A stretch of DNA of 53,156 nt from Actinobacteria bacterium UBA4719 (GTDB lineage Bacteria > Actinomycetota > Actinomycetes > Actinomycetales > Dermatophilaceae). A program made the translations under genes and the position numbers. Positions within the stretch are counted from its first letter, which is position 1. Each line of letters opens with the position of its first letter. The stretch spans positions 18,331 to 71,486 of the forward strand of contig DHJN01000268.1 of NCBI GenBank assembly GCA_002404345.1. The letters run 5' to 3'. The notes below the pieces were generated by a model. The model was not told the DNA's origin. It saw only the letters and a program-made list of their open reading frames with translations, and did not search any database. This document shows positions 8,834 through 15,629 of this stretch, in pieces.

Positions 8834-9655
8834 TCAGGCGCTGGTTGGCATCCGCTCCGTGGCAACTGCATTGAGGGCAACTGCATCCAGGGCAACTGCA
8901 TCCAGGGCAACTGTGGCCTTGGCAGCTGTGGCTGGCAGGAAGTCCTCGACGATGCGCGCCAACGACCTCGCCGGCTCCGCGCGCTGTAGGTCGTGACCCC
9001 CAGGCAACAGGACGAGAGAGGCGTCAGGGATGCGTCGGGCCAGTAGCCGGCCGTTTGCGGGGGGCACGACACGGTCGTGGGTCCCGCACACGACGAGTGT
9101 GGGAGCGCTGATGGCGCCCAGGAAAGGGATGCTCGTCCAGCTCGAGATCGCCAGCGAGTGCCAGCACAGTCCCAACGCGTTGGGACGCGGCCAGGGGTTG
9201 TCCTCGTCTCGCTTCCCGAGGCCGTGCAGGATGGCACGCCTGCTGTTGCCGGGGGTTGCGCCCACGCCGCAGGATGTTGAGACCAGGATCAACCGACGTA
9301 CCCTGTCCGGGACGTCGCGAGCGAGCTGCTGAGCGACAGCACCGCCGTGGGAGAACCCAAGAACGTCTGCGTCATCCAGGCCAGCGGCGTCGAGCACTGC
9401 CACTGCGAGCGCGGCCAGCTCCGCTATCGACACGGGCCTTAGCGGCGTCGGGCTGCGACCGACGCCCGGCGCATCGAAGCTGACGACGGTTCGCCCGTGC
9501 AGCTCCCGGGTGAATGGGTCCCAGCTCTCGAGCGGACGGGTCATCCCGTTGATCAGCAGCAGAGGATCGCCCTCGCCCTGAACCCGCATGGAGACCCGAA
9601 GCCCAGGGACGAGGGGCAACCGGGAGCCGACGACGATCGAACGTGCTGCGCTCAT
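8834..9655 (-). CDS. Alpha/beta-hydrolase, PHA depolymerase-like
   Basis: The 273-residue alpha/beta-hydrolase has the nucleophile elbow GFSHGG (Ser about 105), an acid in CGTHDRVVPP and His in PGGHDLQ. The N-terminal part (LLLINGMTRPLESWDPF) resembles intracellular medium-chain PHA depolymerases and related lactonases. Its start overlaps the phaC stop by four bases, so the two are translationally coupled. Mobilisation of stored polyester is therefore a reasonable but unproven role. The last 30 residues are an odd repeat tail (ALDAVALDAVALNAVA) built from a 15-bp tandem repeat. The fold call is firm; the substrate is inferred from context. Confidence 0.78.
   Translation of the reverse strand: MSAARSIVVGSRLPLVPGLRVSMRVQGEGDPLLLINGMTRPLESWDPFTRELHGRTVVSFDAPGVGRSPTPLRPVSIAELAALAVAVLDAAGLDDADVLGFSHGGAVAQQLARDVPDRVRRLILVSTSCGVGATPGNSRRAILHGLGKRDEDNPWPRPNALGLCWHSLAISSWTSIPFLGAISAPTLVVCGTHDRVVPPANGRLLARRIPDASLVLLPGGHDLQRAEPARSLARIVEDFLPATAAKATVALDAVALDAVALNAVATERMPTSA
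8861..8911. repeat. 15-bp tandem repeat in the 3' end of the hydrolase gene
   Basis: Three consecutive 15-bp units (GGCAACTGCATYSAG) are followed by decaying copies starting GGCAACTG and GGCAGCTG. The repeat is in frame with the hydrolase and encodes (ALDAV)n, so changes in copy number would lengthen or shorten the C-terminus without a frameshift. Confidence 0.85.
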
Positions 9656-11373
9656 GCGCGAACGCGCACGTAGCTCCCGGGTGCGCTTTCGATCACCGGG
9701 TGATCCTTGCTACCAAGCTGGCTGGGGGCCGCGACCTTGGGACCGCCCTGCTTGGCGATCCACTTGGTCCAGTCCTCCCACCAGGTGCCGGTCTGGAGCT
9801 CGGCGGTGTCCTTCCACTCCTGCGGATCGGCCGGGAGGGCGTCGTTGGTCCAGTGCTTGGCCTTTGGGCCGGGCGGGTTGACAATCCCGGCGATGTGCCC
9901 CGAGGTGCTCAGGACGAACCGGTTGTCACCGCTGAACAGCTGAGTGGTCTTGTAGCCCGACACCCACGGGACGATGTGGTCGTCGACCGCGGCCAGCACG
10001 TAGGTATCGATGTCGACCTTGCCCGGATCGACCTTCTGACCGTCGATCTCGAGCTCTCCCCGGGCGAACTCATTGTGGAGGTAGCACGACCTCAGGTATC
10101 GCGAGTGCATCCTGGCGGGCATCCGGGTGCTGTCCTTGTTCCACACCAGCAGGTCGAAGGAGGGTGGCTTGTTGCCGAGCAGCCAGTTGTTCACGACGTA
10201 GGAGAACACCAGGTCGTTGGCCCGCAACGCGTCGAAGGTGTGCGCCATCTTGTCGGAGTCGAGGAAGCCGTCCTTGGACATCTGCTTCTCGAGACCCGCG
10301 ATCGTGGGCTCATCAGTGAAGACGCCGAGAGTGCCCGGAACCGTGAAGTCGGTGTGGGTGTTCAGGAACGTGGCGGACTTGATCGAACGATCGCCGATCG
10401 CGGCGTTGTGAGCCAGCCCGATCGCGGTGAGCGTTCCCCCCAGACAGACCGAGAGGGTGTTGACCTCGGTAGCGCCGGTGATCTCACGGACGACTCGGAC
10501 CGCATCCAACGGGCCCTGATGCAGGTAGTCCTCGAAGTCCAGGTCGCGCATGGTCACGTCAGGGTTGCGGTAGCTGATCGCGAAGCAGGTGTGACCGTGC
10601 TGGACCGCCCACTCGATCAGGCTCCTGCCAGGAGCCAGGTCCATGATGTAGTACTTGTTGATCCACGGCGGGCAGAACAGCAGCGGCACGGCGTGCACCT
10701 GCTTGACCTGCGGCTCGTACTGGATCAGCTCGATCAGATCGCTGCGGTAGACGACCGCGCCGGGGGTCGCGGCCATGTTGACGCCGACCTCGAAGCCGGA
10801 GCTGTCGACCTGCGAGGGCCAACCGCCGTTGGTGAGGATGTCGCCCAGCATGTTCTTCGCACCCCTGAACACACTCTTGCCGCCGGTGTCGAAGGCCTGC
10901 CGGAGTGCCGCCGGGTTGCCGGGCAGCGTGTTGGTGGGTGCCATCGCGTCGACGATGAACGCGGCAGCGAAACGCGCCTTCAGCTCCTGAGTGTCCTCCA
11001 GCCCTGCCGCATCCAGCAGCTCGGTGACCAGCTGGCTGCCCAGCAGGTACTGCTGCTCCAGCAGGAAGTACAGCGCATTGTCGGAGAATGCCGGATCGAC
11101 AAACCGCCTGTCGGACCGCGCCGGAGACATGGGACCGGACGAGTCGCCACCCACCGCGAGCCCCGCTGCCGCGCGCACTGCGGCAGCCAGGCCGATCGCC
11201 AGACGGCCGTTGGCGGCAGCGGTCCCAGCCGGGTTCTTGACCAGCGCGCCACCCGCGGCGGCGAGCGAGCGCAGGAGCGCCACCGGATCGGCGCCGATCA
11301 GCGGATCTTCGGCGATGCCAAGACGGTCCAGAACTGATCGTCCAACTGACTCGAAACTATTCACTGGTTTCAT
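9652..11373 (-). CDS. phaC: Class I poly(3-hydroxyalkanoate) synthase
   Basis: The 573-residue protein has the class I PHA synthase length. The lipase-like box is LSVCLGGT (catalytic Cys about 310, replacing Ser), followed by Asp in VDDHIVPW (about 464) and His in TSGHIAGIVNPP (about 493). The core motifs PPWINKYYIMDLAPGRS and CFAISYRNPD are typical. It polymerises (R)-3-hydroxyacyl-CoA into storage polyester on granule surfaces. It lies downstream of the phasin and XRE regulator genes and overlaps the hydrolase gene. Together with phaB this gives a complete route from acetoacetyl-CoA to polymer, apart from a thiolase, which is not in the window. Confidence 0.96.
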   Translation of the reverse strand: MKPVNSFESVGRSVLDRLGIAEDPLIGADPVALLRSLAAAGGALVKNPAGTAAANGRLAIGLAAAVRAAAGLAVGGDSSGPMSPARSDRRFVDPAFSDNALYFLLEQQYLLGSQLVTELLDAAGLEDTQELKARFAAAFIVDAMAPTNTLPGNPAALRQAFDTGGKSVFRGAKNMLGDILTNGGWPSQVDSSGFEVGVNMAATPGAVVYRSDLIELIQYEPQVKQVHAVPLLFCPPWINKYYIMDLAPGRSLIEWAVQHGHTCFAISYRNPDVTMRDLDFEDYLHQGPLDAVRVVREITGATEVNTLSVCLGGTLTAIGLAHNAAIGDRSIKSATFLNTHTDFTVPGTLGVFTDEPTIAGLEKQMSKDGFLDSDKMAHTFDALRANDLVFSYVVNNWLLGNKPPSFDLLVWNKDSTRMPARMHSRYLRSCYLHNEFARGELEIDGQKVDPGKVDIDTYVLAAVDDHIVPWVSGYKTTQLFSGDNRFVLSTSGHIAGIVNPPGPKAKHWTNDALPADPQEWKDTAELQTGTWWEDWTKWIAKQGGPKVAAPSQLGSKDHPVIESAPGSYVRVRA

Positions 11374-11410
11374 GGTGTCGAACTCCTAAGCGGCCTGTGA
11401 GCGAGGAAGG

Positions 11411-11800
11411 TCAGTGCTCCACCAGTGGGTGGTTTAGCGATTCCGTGCGGTTGTCCCCAACATAGCTTCGATAGACACTGAGCATGGCGCGGCGTTGGGC
11501 GTCCGTGAGCCGCCGGTCGGCCCGGATCGCACATTCGGTGCCCTCATTGCCCAGTTTTTCGGTGTGACTGATCAGTCCGGCTTGCTCGAACAACGTCTCG
11601 GCGGACACGTTCAACGCGTCCGCGATCGACTTGAGTACGCGCACGGATGGCTCGTGCAGCCCGCGCTCGACTTGGCTCAGGTAGGGGTTGGAGACCTTGG
11701 TCAGCGCAGATAGCTGGCGCAGCGACAGATTGGCCATCTGTCGCTGCGCCCGGATGAAACCGCCCAGCATCCGCCGGGGGTCATCCTCTGCTGCTGCCAT
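11411..11800 (-). CDS. XRE-family helix-turn-helix regulator of the PHA locus
   Basis: The 129-residue protein has a clear XRE/Cro HTH at about 12-72 (LSLRQLSALTKVSNPYLSQ then VERGLHEPS) and a short C-terminal part with no recognisable ligand domain. It sits between the phasin gene (41 bp upstream) and phaC (37 bp downstream) on the same strand. A regulator in this position probably controls granule-protein expression in response to polymer or its precursors, in the way unrelated PhaR proteins do in proteobacteria. The large palindrome in front of the phasin gene is a candidate operator, although XRE repressors often bind shorter dyads. Confidence 0.85.
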   Translation of the reverse strand: MAAAEDDPRRMLGGFIRAQRQMANLSLRQLSALTKVSNPYLSQVERGLHEPSVRVLKSIADALNVSAETLFEQAGLISHTEKLGNEGTECAIRADRRLTDAQRRAMLSVYRSYVGDNRTESLNHPLVEH

Positions 11801-11841
11801 CGACTCTTCCGTGTCCTGCGTAGCTGAAGCCCGGGTCAGGG

Positions 11842-12174
11842 TCAGGCTGTCTTCTCGGGGACGAGCGTGCCCGCCAGATGCAGGGCGAAGTCGCGCTGCG
11901 CATTGAGCAGGTCAGCGGCTACATCGAAGGTGAACTTGGTCGCGGCTTCCACACCAGGCAGGGCGGGGACGCCAGGAACCTTGGGCAGGTCCGTCAGGTG
12001 ATGGACGGGAAGCACCGACACGGCCTTGACCCAGGTCTGGGCGGCGTCGATGGACAGCTGCTGGCTCTGCTGGACGGTGGAGACCAGCTGCTCGCGGAAC
12101 TTTTGGGCAAAGGCGGGGATCTCGGTGCTGTTCTCGGTCGCGGCGTTCTCGGTCTTGGTGCTGGCTGGTGCCAT
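11842..12174 (-). CDS. Phasin-like PHA granule-associated protein
   Basis: The 110-residue protein lacks signal peptide and membrane segments. It is predicted to be mostly amphipathic helix, with a phasin-like pattern (FAQKFREQLVSTVQQSQQL ... AATKFTFDVAADLLNAQRDF) split by a Pro-rich loop (LPKVPGVPALPGV). It starts with a GAGGAG ribosome site at a normal distance. Phasins coat PHA granules and control their size and number. The call rests on helical pattern and on its position between phaB and the XRE-phaC genes. Primary sequence similarity among phasins is weak. Confidence 0.75.
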   Translation of the reverse strand: MAPASTKTENAATENSTEIPAFAQKFREQLVSTVQQSQQLSIDAAQTWVKAVSVLPVHHLTDLPKVPGVPALPGVEAATKFTFDVAADLLNAQRDFALHLAGTLVPEKTA

Positions 12175-12227
12175 CGTGAACTCCTCGAGAGTCTTGGAAG
12201 GTGCACGGCGTCACCGGCACGCGCACA

Positions 12228-12273
12228 ACATACATACCGAGTGCTTGGTATGTCAAGCACTCGGTATGTATGG
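12228..12273. promoter_or_regulatory. 46-bp palindrome in the phasin promoter (candidate operator)
   Basis: Two 20-bp arms (12228-12247 and 12254-12273) are inverted copies with 19 of 20 matches, separated by the 6-bp spacer GTATGT. The arm is ACATACATACCGAGTGCTTG, and the spacer repeats the outer GTATGT motif, so TATGT half-sites occur three times in one orientation. It lies 54-99 bp upstream of the phasin start and just past the phaB stop. It is not followed by a T-run and is AT-rich at the outer ends, so an operator is more likely than a terminator. The XRE regulator encoded downstream is the obvious candidate, or a TetR-type protein elsewhere. Confidence 0.75.
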
Positions 12274-12280
12274 TTGAGAA

Positions 12281-13117
12281 CTACATATCCAGGCCGCCGT
12301 TGACGCCCCAAACCTGGCCGGTGATGTACGCGGACGCGTCCGCGGCCAGGAAGTGCACCACACGTGCGATCTCCTCGGGACGGCACAACCGGCCGACCGG
12401 AATCTGCGACCTGATCTTGTCGAGCACCTTTTCCGGGACGGCCTCGAGCATCTCGGTCGCCACGAAGCCCGGTGTCACCGTGTTCACGGTGATGCCGATG
12501 CCGTCGTCGACGAGCTTGCCGGCCCGCGCAAGGATGAAGGCCGCCTCTTTCGCAAGGGTCTTGGTCAGTCCGAGCATGCCAGCCTTGGACGCGGCGTAGT
12601 TGGCCTGCCCGATGTTTCCGGTCTCGCCGATGACCGAGGAGACGAAGATGATGCGACCGGTCCCGCGTTCGACCATGTGCTCCAGCACCGGCTGAGCCAT
12701 GTAGAACGAGCCCGACAGGTTCACCGCAAGAACCGTGTTCCACTCTTCCACTGACATCTTCATGGCCATCTTGTCCATGGTGATACCGGCGTTGTTGACC
12801 AGGATGTCGATCCGGCCGTGCCGTTCGAGCACCTCCTGAACCACCCGACGGCAGTCTTCGGGGTTGGAGACGTTGCCCTGGTGGACGCTCGCGCCCTGGC
12901 CGGGGAAGTCACACTCGAACTCCTTGAGGAACTGCTCTGCGCGGTCCGTGTTGCCGCTGTAACCGGCGGCAACCGAGGCGCCCTGGCTGGCCAGGCTCCT
13001 GCAGATTGCGGCGCCGATGCCTCGGCTTCCGCCCGTGACGAGTGCGACCTTCCCCGCGAGCTTCTCGCCTGCCATGACCGTGGGCTGATCGAGAGGGGTC
13101 GTGCTGATGGCGTTCAT
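12281..13117 (-). CDS. phaB: NADPH-dependent acetoacetyl-CoA reductase (SDR family)
   Basis: The start is the ATG at 13117, preceded by GGGAGG (278 residues). It is a classical SDR: TGGSRGIG nucleotide-binding motif, NNAG, catalytic Ser in FVSSVIG and YAASK. The segment after YAASK carries a 9-residue insertion (FILARAGKLVDDGIGIT) compared with standard FabG/PhaB. It should reduce acetoacetyl-CoA to (R)-3-hydroxybutyryl-CoA for PhaC. FabG-like activity on ACP substrates is possible. Its place as first gene of the phaB-phasin-XRE-phaC unit supports PhaB. The intervening palindrome suggests that the phasin and downstream genes also have their own promoter. Confidence 0.88.
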   Translation of the reverse strand: MNAISTTPLDQPTVMAGEKLAGKVALVTGGSRGIGAAICRSLASQGASVAAGYSGNTDRAEQFLKEFECDFPGQGASVHQGNVSNPEDCRRVVQEVLERHGRIDILVNNAGITMDKMAMKMSVEEWNTVLAVNLSGSFYMAQPVLEHMVERGTGRIIFVSSVIGETGNIGQANYAASKAGMLGLTKTLAKEAAFILARAGKLVDDGIGITVNTVTPGFVATEMLEAVPEKVLDKIRSQIPVGRLCRPEEIARVVHFLAADASAYITGQVWGVNGGLDM

Positions 13118-13619
13118 ATTATGAGCCTCCCAGTGTGTTGTCGAAGAAACGCTGGCCGTCGTTGTGCTCAGCGTGTGCTGCCGAATCGGGGTGGGCACGG
13201 TCGCGAGTTGTGGTATGACGTGGGTCGCCCTGATTGATCCGTGAAGGCCGTTGGCTGCAGTATGGCTTGCCCGGCTCCCGGTGACTAACCGCCCCCCGGC
13301 CCAGGTTGGGGGTGGCGCGCCCGGAGTCACCCGAAAGTCATCCAGAGTTTTCCTGAATGTCACCTGCTGCCTCCAGGAGTTTTGGTCGTGACCTGGTCGC
13401 GGTGGCCCACCAGGCCGGGGGCCGATCGCCCACATCGCCAAGGACTTTCGTGTCTCCGGGTCTTGCGTTTACCCGGCATGGACAGTGTGTACACCGGCCG
13501 GGGTCAACCCTGGTCCAGGCCCCGGTACTCTTGCGCTTGCACCCGCGTCTCAGGCCGGGAGCCAGCAGGATCCGGGCAACTGCCCCATCAAGATTGAAGA
13601 CCCTCCAGAAGGATGTGGC
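13118..13619. other. 502-bp divergent intergenic region between phaB and the KAS III-like gene
   Basis: No convincing gene is seen here. Open frames in this stretch are extensions of the flanking genes. It must hold the divergent promoters of phaB and the KAS III-like gene. A small inverted repeat, CCGGGT-9 nt-ACCCGG, lies at 13456-13476, followed by a GTGTACAC palindrome at about 13487-13494. Either could be a regulator site on the KAS III side. AGAAGGA just before 13620 is the ribosome site of the KAS III-like gene. Confidence 0.5.
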
Positions 13620-15575
13620 ATGCAGCCATTCGTCGTGAACCGTAATGACCGGATCGTGTTCCCCTCCAACTTCGTACCTCAGTTGGATTTGTCCGTGATG
13701 CACAGTCTCGAGCAGCTCGACGCCGTGATCCGACGTGACTTCGAGGTGAAGGCGCCGACCGGCACAGACATCCTGAACCGGGTGGAGGAGGGCGCCTACT
13801 CCAGCCGGTATGAGCTGATGCGTGACCTGGCCCTGAACCTCTTCTGGACCAACCGTTTTTCGATGACGCTGTATGAGAAGCGGCCCACCCGCTGGGCTGA
13901 CGTACCGCGCACCCGTACCGATGTCTTCCTGCCGATCGTGACCCCGTGGGAAGATGGTGACCGCAAGGTCGCCGCTGTCAAGGGTGCCTACGAGACGCTG
14001 CAGCCGACCTGGGACAGCGCGGTGGAGGACCGTATCTTCGGGACCCTCTTCGACGTGTTCGGGCATCGTAAGCACCATGCCAGCGATCTGCCCACGATCA
14101 AGCCCACCGTGGCCGAGATCATGTCCGATCCCACCAACCTGACCTTCCGGCTGCCCAGCTACGACCCCGACTTCCCGGTTTACGACTTCACCGACATCGT
14201 CGACTGCGCCGAGGATGTCCCCGAGCTTGAGGCCCTCAGCCGCTGGGCCATGGTGCTGCACAACCAGTACCCGTGGGACCGCTCTCAGGCTGAGCTCGTC
14301 GAGGTCGGCCAGCTGCGCGATGACGACTACGTGGTGGTCCTGCACCCACGCGACCAGGAGGTGCGGCACTTCCTGCGACGCCTCGAGGCGGGCGTTGGGC
14401 CCAGGTCTGGCTCGAAGGCCAAGGAAGCCGTCCAGCCGGTTCGGCCCTACCCGCCGGTGAACGTGCGGACCCAGTTCACGGTGATGCCCAAGATCGAGGC
14501 GCTGGCCGTGGTTCACGGTGAGCTGGCCTGCAGCAATGACGACCTGATCCGCAACGCCGCCTACAACTGGTCACCGATGTCGGCTGAGGAGATCCTCGAG
14601 AAGACCGGCATCGAGGAACGGCGTTACACGGCGCAAAGCTTGGAGGAGATCGCGCTCCAGGCGGCAAAGGCTGCGCTGGCCCACTCCGGTCGCGGGCCCG
14701 AGGAGATCGGTGCGGTGCTGCTCTGCACCTGCACCAGCACCCGGATCATTCCTTCGGTCGCGACGTGGATCGCCGGTCAGCTGGGCATCTACCAGACCCA
14801 CGCGTCCTGCGACATCATCGCGGCGTGCGCCGGGATGGCTTACGGCCTCTCCGATGCGACGCGGATCCTGCAGGAGGTGCAGCGTCCCGTGCTCGTCGTC
14901 TGCGTGGAAAAGTTCTCGGACAAGATCGGCAACGTCCGGCCGTCCCGCATGATCTTCGGCGACGGTGCTGCCGCCTTCGTGATCGGGGTCGCCCCGGAGG
15001 GCGAGGCCCCGGACATCGAGTTCATGCAGACCTATGCCAGCGGTCCTGCGAGCCAGGTGAACTCGATCATCTGGCCCAACCCCGAGTTCGACAACAACAT
15101 CACCGTGTACGGTCCGGAGGTCAAGGCGTTGGCCGGCCGCTACCTCGCACAGATGATTGAAGAGCTCAAGGTGCTCCCCGACCCGGATGGGGTGAAGGCT
15201 TCGCTCCTGCAAAGCATCGACCTCATCGTGCCGCACCAGGCCAACAAGCCGATGGTCACCGACCTTGCCTTGAAGGCGGGGCTCACTTCCGACAGCCTCT
15301 ACTTCAACATCGAACAGGTCGGCAACGCCTCCTCAGCGAGTATCCCGCTGGCCATCCACGACGCGGTCCGCGACGGCGTCATCAAGGAGCCAGTGCGGAT
15401 CTTTGCGCCAGGGTTCGGGGCGGGTGCCGTGGCCGGATACTGCGTGATGCGCATCGATCCGGCCGTCGTGGCAATCGCCAGTGGTTCGCAGATCCAGGAG
15501 GGTGCACCGTCCTCGTCAAGCACGCCGGCAAGTCCCGCGCCGTCTCCGGACGACACCAAGCTGGCGTTCGGCTAG
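13620..15575 (+). CDS. KAS III-like (FabH fold) condensing enzyme with a 300-residue N-terminal domain of unknown function
   Basis: The start at 13620 follows AGAAGGA (651 residues). The C-terminal half (about 310-620) is a KAS III/thiolase-fold enzyme with the complete triad: Cys403 in IIAACAGM, His539 in VPHQANKP and Asn569 in QVGNASSAS. This predicts acyl-CoA-primed condensation with malonyl-ACP, or a related acyl transfer. The first 300 residues have no motif I recognise: no P-loop, Rossmann motif or membrane helix, and a mixed alpha/beta pattern rich in Trp, Tyr and Asp. A Pro/Ser-rich tail ends the protein. It diverges from phaB. It may supply or divert acyl units for PHA, which is inference from position. 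Confidence 0.8.
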   Translation: MQPFVVNRNDRIVFPSNFVPQLDLSVMHSLEQLDAVIRRDFEVKAPTGTDILNRVEEGAYSSRYELMRDLALNLFWTNRFSMTLYEKRPTRWADVPRTRTDVFLPIVTPWEDGDRKVAAVKGAYETLQPTWDSAVEDRIFGTLFDVFGHRKHHASDLPTIKPTVAEIMSDPTNLTFRLPSYDPDFPVYDFTDIVDCAEDVPELEALSRWAMVLHNQYPWDRSQAELVEVGQLRDDDYVVVLHPRDQEVRHFLRRLEAGVGPRSGSKAKEAVQPVRPYPPVNVRTQFTVMPKIEALAVVHGELACSNDDLIRNAAYNWSPMSAEEILEKTGIEERRYTAQSLEEIALQAAKAALAHSGRGPEEIGAVLLCTCTSTRIIPSVATWIAGQLGIYQTHASCDIIAACAGMAYGLSDATRILQEVQRPVLVVCVEKFSDKIGNVRPSRMIFGDGAAAFVIGVAPEGEAPDIEFMQTYASGPASQVNSIIWPNPEFDNNITVYGPEVKALAGRYLAQMIEELKVLPDPDGVKASLLQSIDLIVPHQANKPMVTDLALKAGLTSDSLYFNIEQVGNASSASIPLAIHDAVRDGVIKEPVRIFAPGFGAGAVAGYCVMRIDPAVVAIASGSQIQEGAPSSSSTPASPAPSPDDTKLAFG

Positions 15576-15584
15576 GCCTTTGCA

Positions 15585-15625
15585 GCGGGGTGCCCCCGGT
15601 TCGGGCACCCCGCCCGCAAGCGGGC
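15585..15625. terminator. Double hairpin, probably a bidirectional terminator
   Basis: A perfect 11-bp stem (GCGGGGTGCCC / GGGCACCCCGC, 7-nt loop) at 15585-15613 is followed by a 6-bp stem (GCCCGC AA GCGGGC) at 15612-15625. It sits between the convergent KAS III-like and flippase-like genes. There is no T-run, as is usual for actinobacterial terminators. Confidence 0.8.
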
Positions 15626-15629
15626 TGGG

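Noticed and set aside
8861..8911. 15-bp repeats considered as CRISPR-like or iteron
   Set aside because: No spacers are present, and the repeats are in frame within the hydrolase gene.
9643..11337. Long plus-strand frame (564 codons) opposite phaC
   Set aside because: It is the antisense shadow of a confirmed phaC. Its composition is low-complexity and no family fits.
13456..13476. CCGGGT/ACCCGG hairpin as a riboswitch or terminator
   Set aside because: The stem is only 6 bp, with no conserved loop or T-run. It is kept only as a note in the intergenic entry.
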